Positions 5,932 to 6,528 of a DNA stretch of 6,528 nt are shown piece by piece. Each line of letters begins with the position of its first letter. The stretch's first letter is position 1. The DNA lies in NCBI GenBank assembly GCA_005879205.1, contig VBLD01000080.1, positions 11,558 through 18,085 on the forward strand, given 5' to 3'. The notes below the pieces were generated by a model. That model saw nothing but the letters and a program-made list of their open reading frames with translations. It searched no databases and was not told where the DNA came from. Position numbers and translations under genes: made by a program. This DNA is from Deltaproteobacteria bacterium. Lineage in GTDB: Bacteria > Desulfobacterota > Binatia > DP-6.

Positions 5932-6528
5932 CTACGGGCACGGCTTGTTGTTGATCTCCCGGTGAATCTGTAGGTTCCCCCGCGTCGCCGTGCCACCGTC
6001 GTCGAAGTCCGGCGGCGGGGCGCTGATGTCCTCGTCCAGGCTCGCGCCACAGCTGATGGCCTGGCGCAGGTCGAGGTTGCTCGGGCTGTCCGGGTCGCCG
6101 TCCAGCAGCCAGATGCGCATGCGGTAGCGATCGGGCGGCGCCGGGCCGTTGATTCCCCCCGGCTCGCTGCGATCCTCGACGTCGACGCGGTAGGCGACGT
6201 CGAGATCACGCCTGCCGCTGGTCAGCGTGTAGTCCCCGATCCCCGAGAAGCAGATCTTGTTGGCCGGGGCGCGCGGCGGCTCCGGCCCGCAGATGCGGTC
6301 GCCCGGATTGCAGAGGCCACCCACCTCGCCGGGGGCGTCGGGATTCTCCGGGCAGGGTAGGCAACCGCAGACGAGGCTGTCGAAGGTGTGGGTATGGAAG
6401 TTGCCGCTCCGCGAGTGCCGCACGTGCGTCCAGCTTCCATGGATGCACGGGGTGGCGGGGCTGAAGGCGGTCACGAAGCCAAGGGGCGCACCCACCTGCC
6501 CGCCGTGAGTCGCGTAGTCGGCATCGGG
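5932..6528 (-). CDS. Cys-rich hypothetical protein, C-terminal 198 residues (5' end off the right edge)
   Basis: The frame is open from the window edge to TAG at 5934-5932, so the true start lies outside. The visible part begins PDADYATHGGQVGAPLGF, and GTG at 6495 is an internal codon, not a likely start. I do not recognise a named family with confidence. Visible features: GNFHTHTFDS (42-51); nine cysteines, with LVCGCLPC (52-59) and CNPGDRICG (73-81) giving a tight C-x-C-x2-C cluster; KICFSGIGDYTLTSG (91-105); an acidic beta-like stretch AYRVDVEDRSEPGG (112-125); DRYRMRIWLLDGDPDSPSN (133-151); and the ending DDGGTATRGNLQIH (176-189), with last cysteine C197. The RVDVEDR...DRYRMRIW...GNLQIH pattern resembles C-terminal beta-sandwich modules that follow anchor domains in secreted bacterial proteins, a loose memory-based comparison. 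Probably extracellular, with disulfides or a metal site. It converges on the Fn3/LVIVD gene. Confidence 0.8.
   Translation of the reverse strand, partial: PDADYATHGGQVGAPLGFVTAFSPATPCIHGSWTHVRHSRSGNFHTHTFDSLVCGCLPCPENPDAPGEVGGLCNPGDRICGPEPPRAPANKICFSGIGDYTLTSGRRDLDVAYRVDVEDRSEPGGINGPAPPDRYRMRIWLLDGDPDSPSNLDLRQAISCGASLDEDISAPPPDFDDGGTATRGNLQIHREINNKPCP

Noticed and set aside
4902..6209. 435-codon minus-strand frame spanning the convergent junction
   Set aside because: It runs antisense to the LVIVD region and out of frame with the Cys-rich gene. The translation is Arg/His/Asp-rich and patternless, so it is a shadow of both genes.
6257..6508. 83-codon plus-strand frame at the right edge
   Set aside because: Opposite the Cys-rich gene, whose frame stays open through the window edge and has a coherent composition.

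Overview
This is a GC-rich window (roughly 70% G+C by eye) from a bacterial chromosome, with strongly G/C-biased third codon positions. It carries four protein-coding genes and no RNA genes, insertion sequences, CRISPR arrays or phage genes that I can see. Three features suggest a Deltaproteobacteria-like lineage, possibly Binatota or similar metagenome-derived groups: a secreted Fn3/LVIVD-repeat protein, a poly-threonine inter-domain linker, and a short cysteine-spaced segment just after the signal peptide. That placement is an inference from general familiarity and is weak. The lipoprotein-type lytic transglycosylase fits a Gram-negative envelope.

Layout, left to right. (1) Minus strand, 1461 down to the left edge: an AMP-forming acyl-CoA synthetase with all core adenylation motifs, missing only its last few dozen residues. 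(2) Minus strand, 2411-1515: an MltD-like membrane-bound lytic murein transglycosylase with a lipobox and no LysM domain. Genes 2 and 1 are co-directional, with a 53-nt gap that is almost entirely made of two perfect inverted repeats. The larger repeat abuts the synthetase ATG. (3) A divergent intergenic region, 2412-2714. (4) Plus strand, 2715-5930: a 1071-residue exported protein with a signal peptide, a six-cysteine segment, four Fn3 domains with a Thr-rich linker, and about 12 LVIVD beta-propeller repeats. The LVIVD part is an internal duplication, one half of which has lost one blade motif. (5) Minus strand, right edge down to 5932: the C-terminal 198 residues of a cysteine-rich, probably extracellular protein of unknown function. 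Its stop codon is separated from the stop of the Fn3/LVIVD gene by a single base.

The genes do not form an obvious pathway. Two encode probable extracytoplasmic proteins with cysteine-rich, beta-rich or unknown domains, one remodels peptidoglycan, and one activates a carboxylic acid. I found no convincing new multi-gene system. The points most worth a second look are the structured 53-nt intercistronic leader with a possibly split ribosome binding site, the duplicated and partly eroded LVIVD propeller, the cysteine-spaced N-terminal segment, and the unrecognised domain at the right edge.
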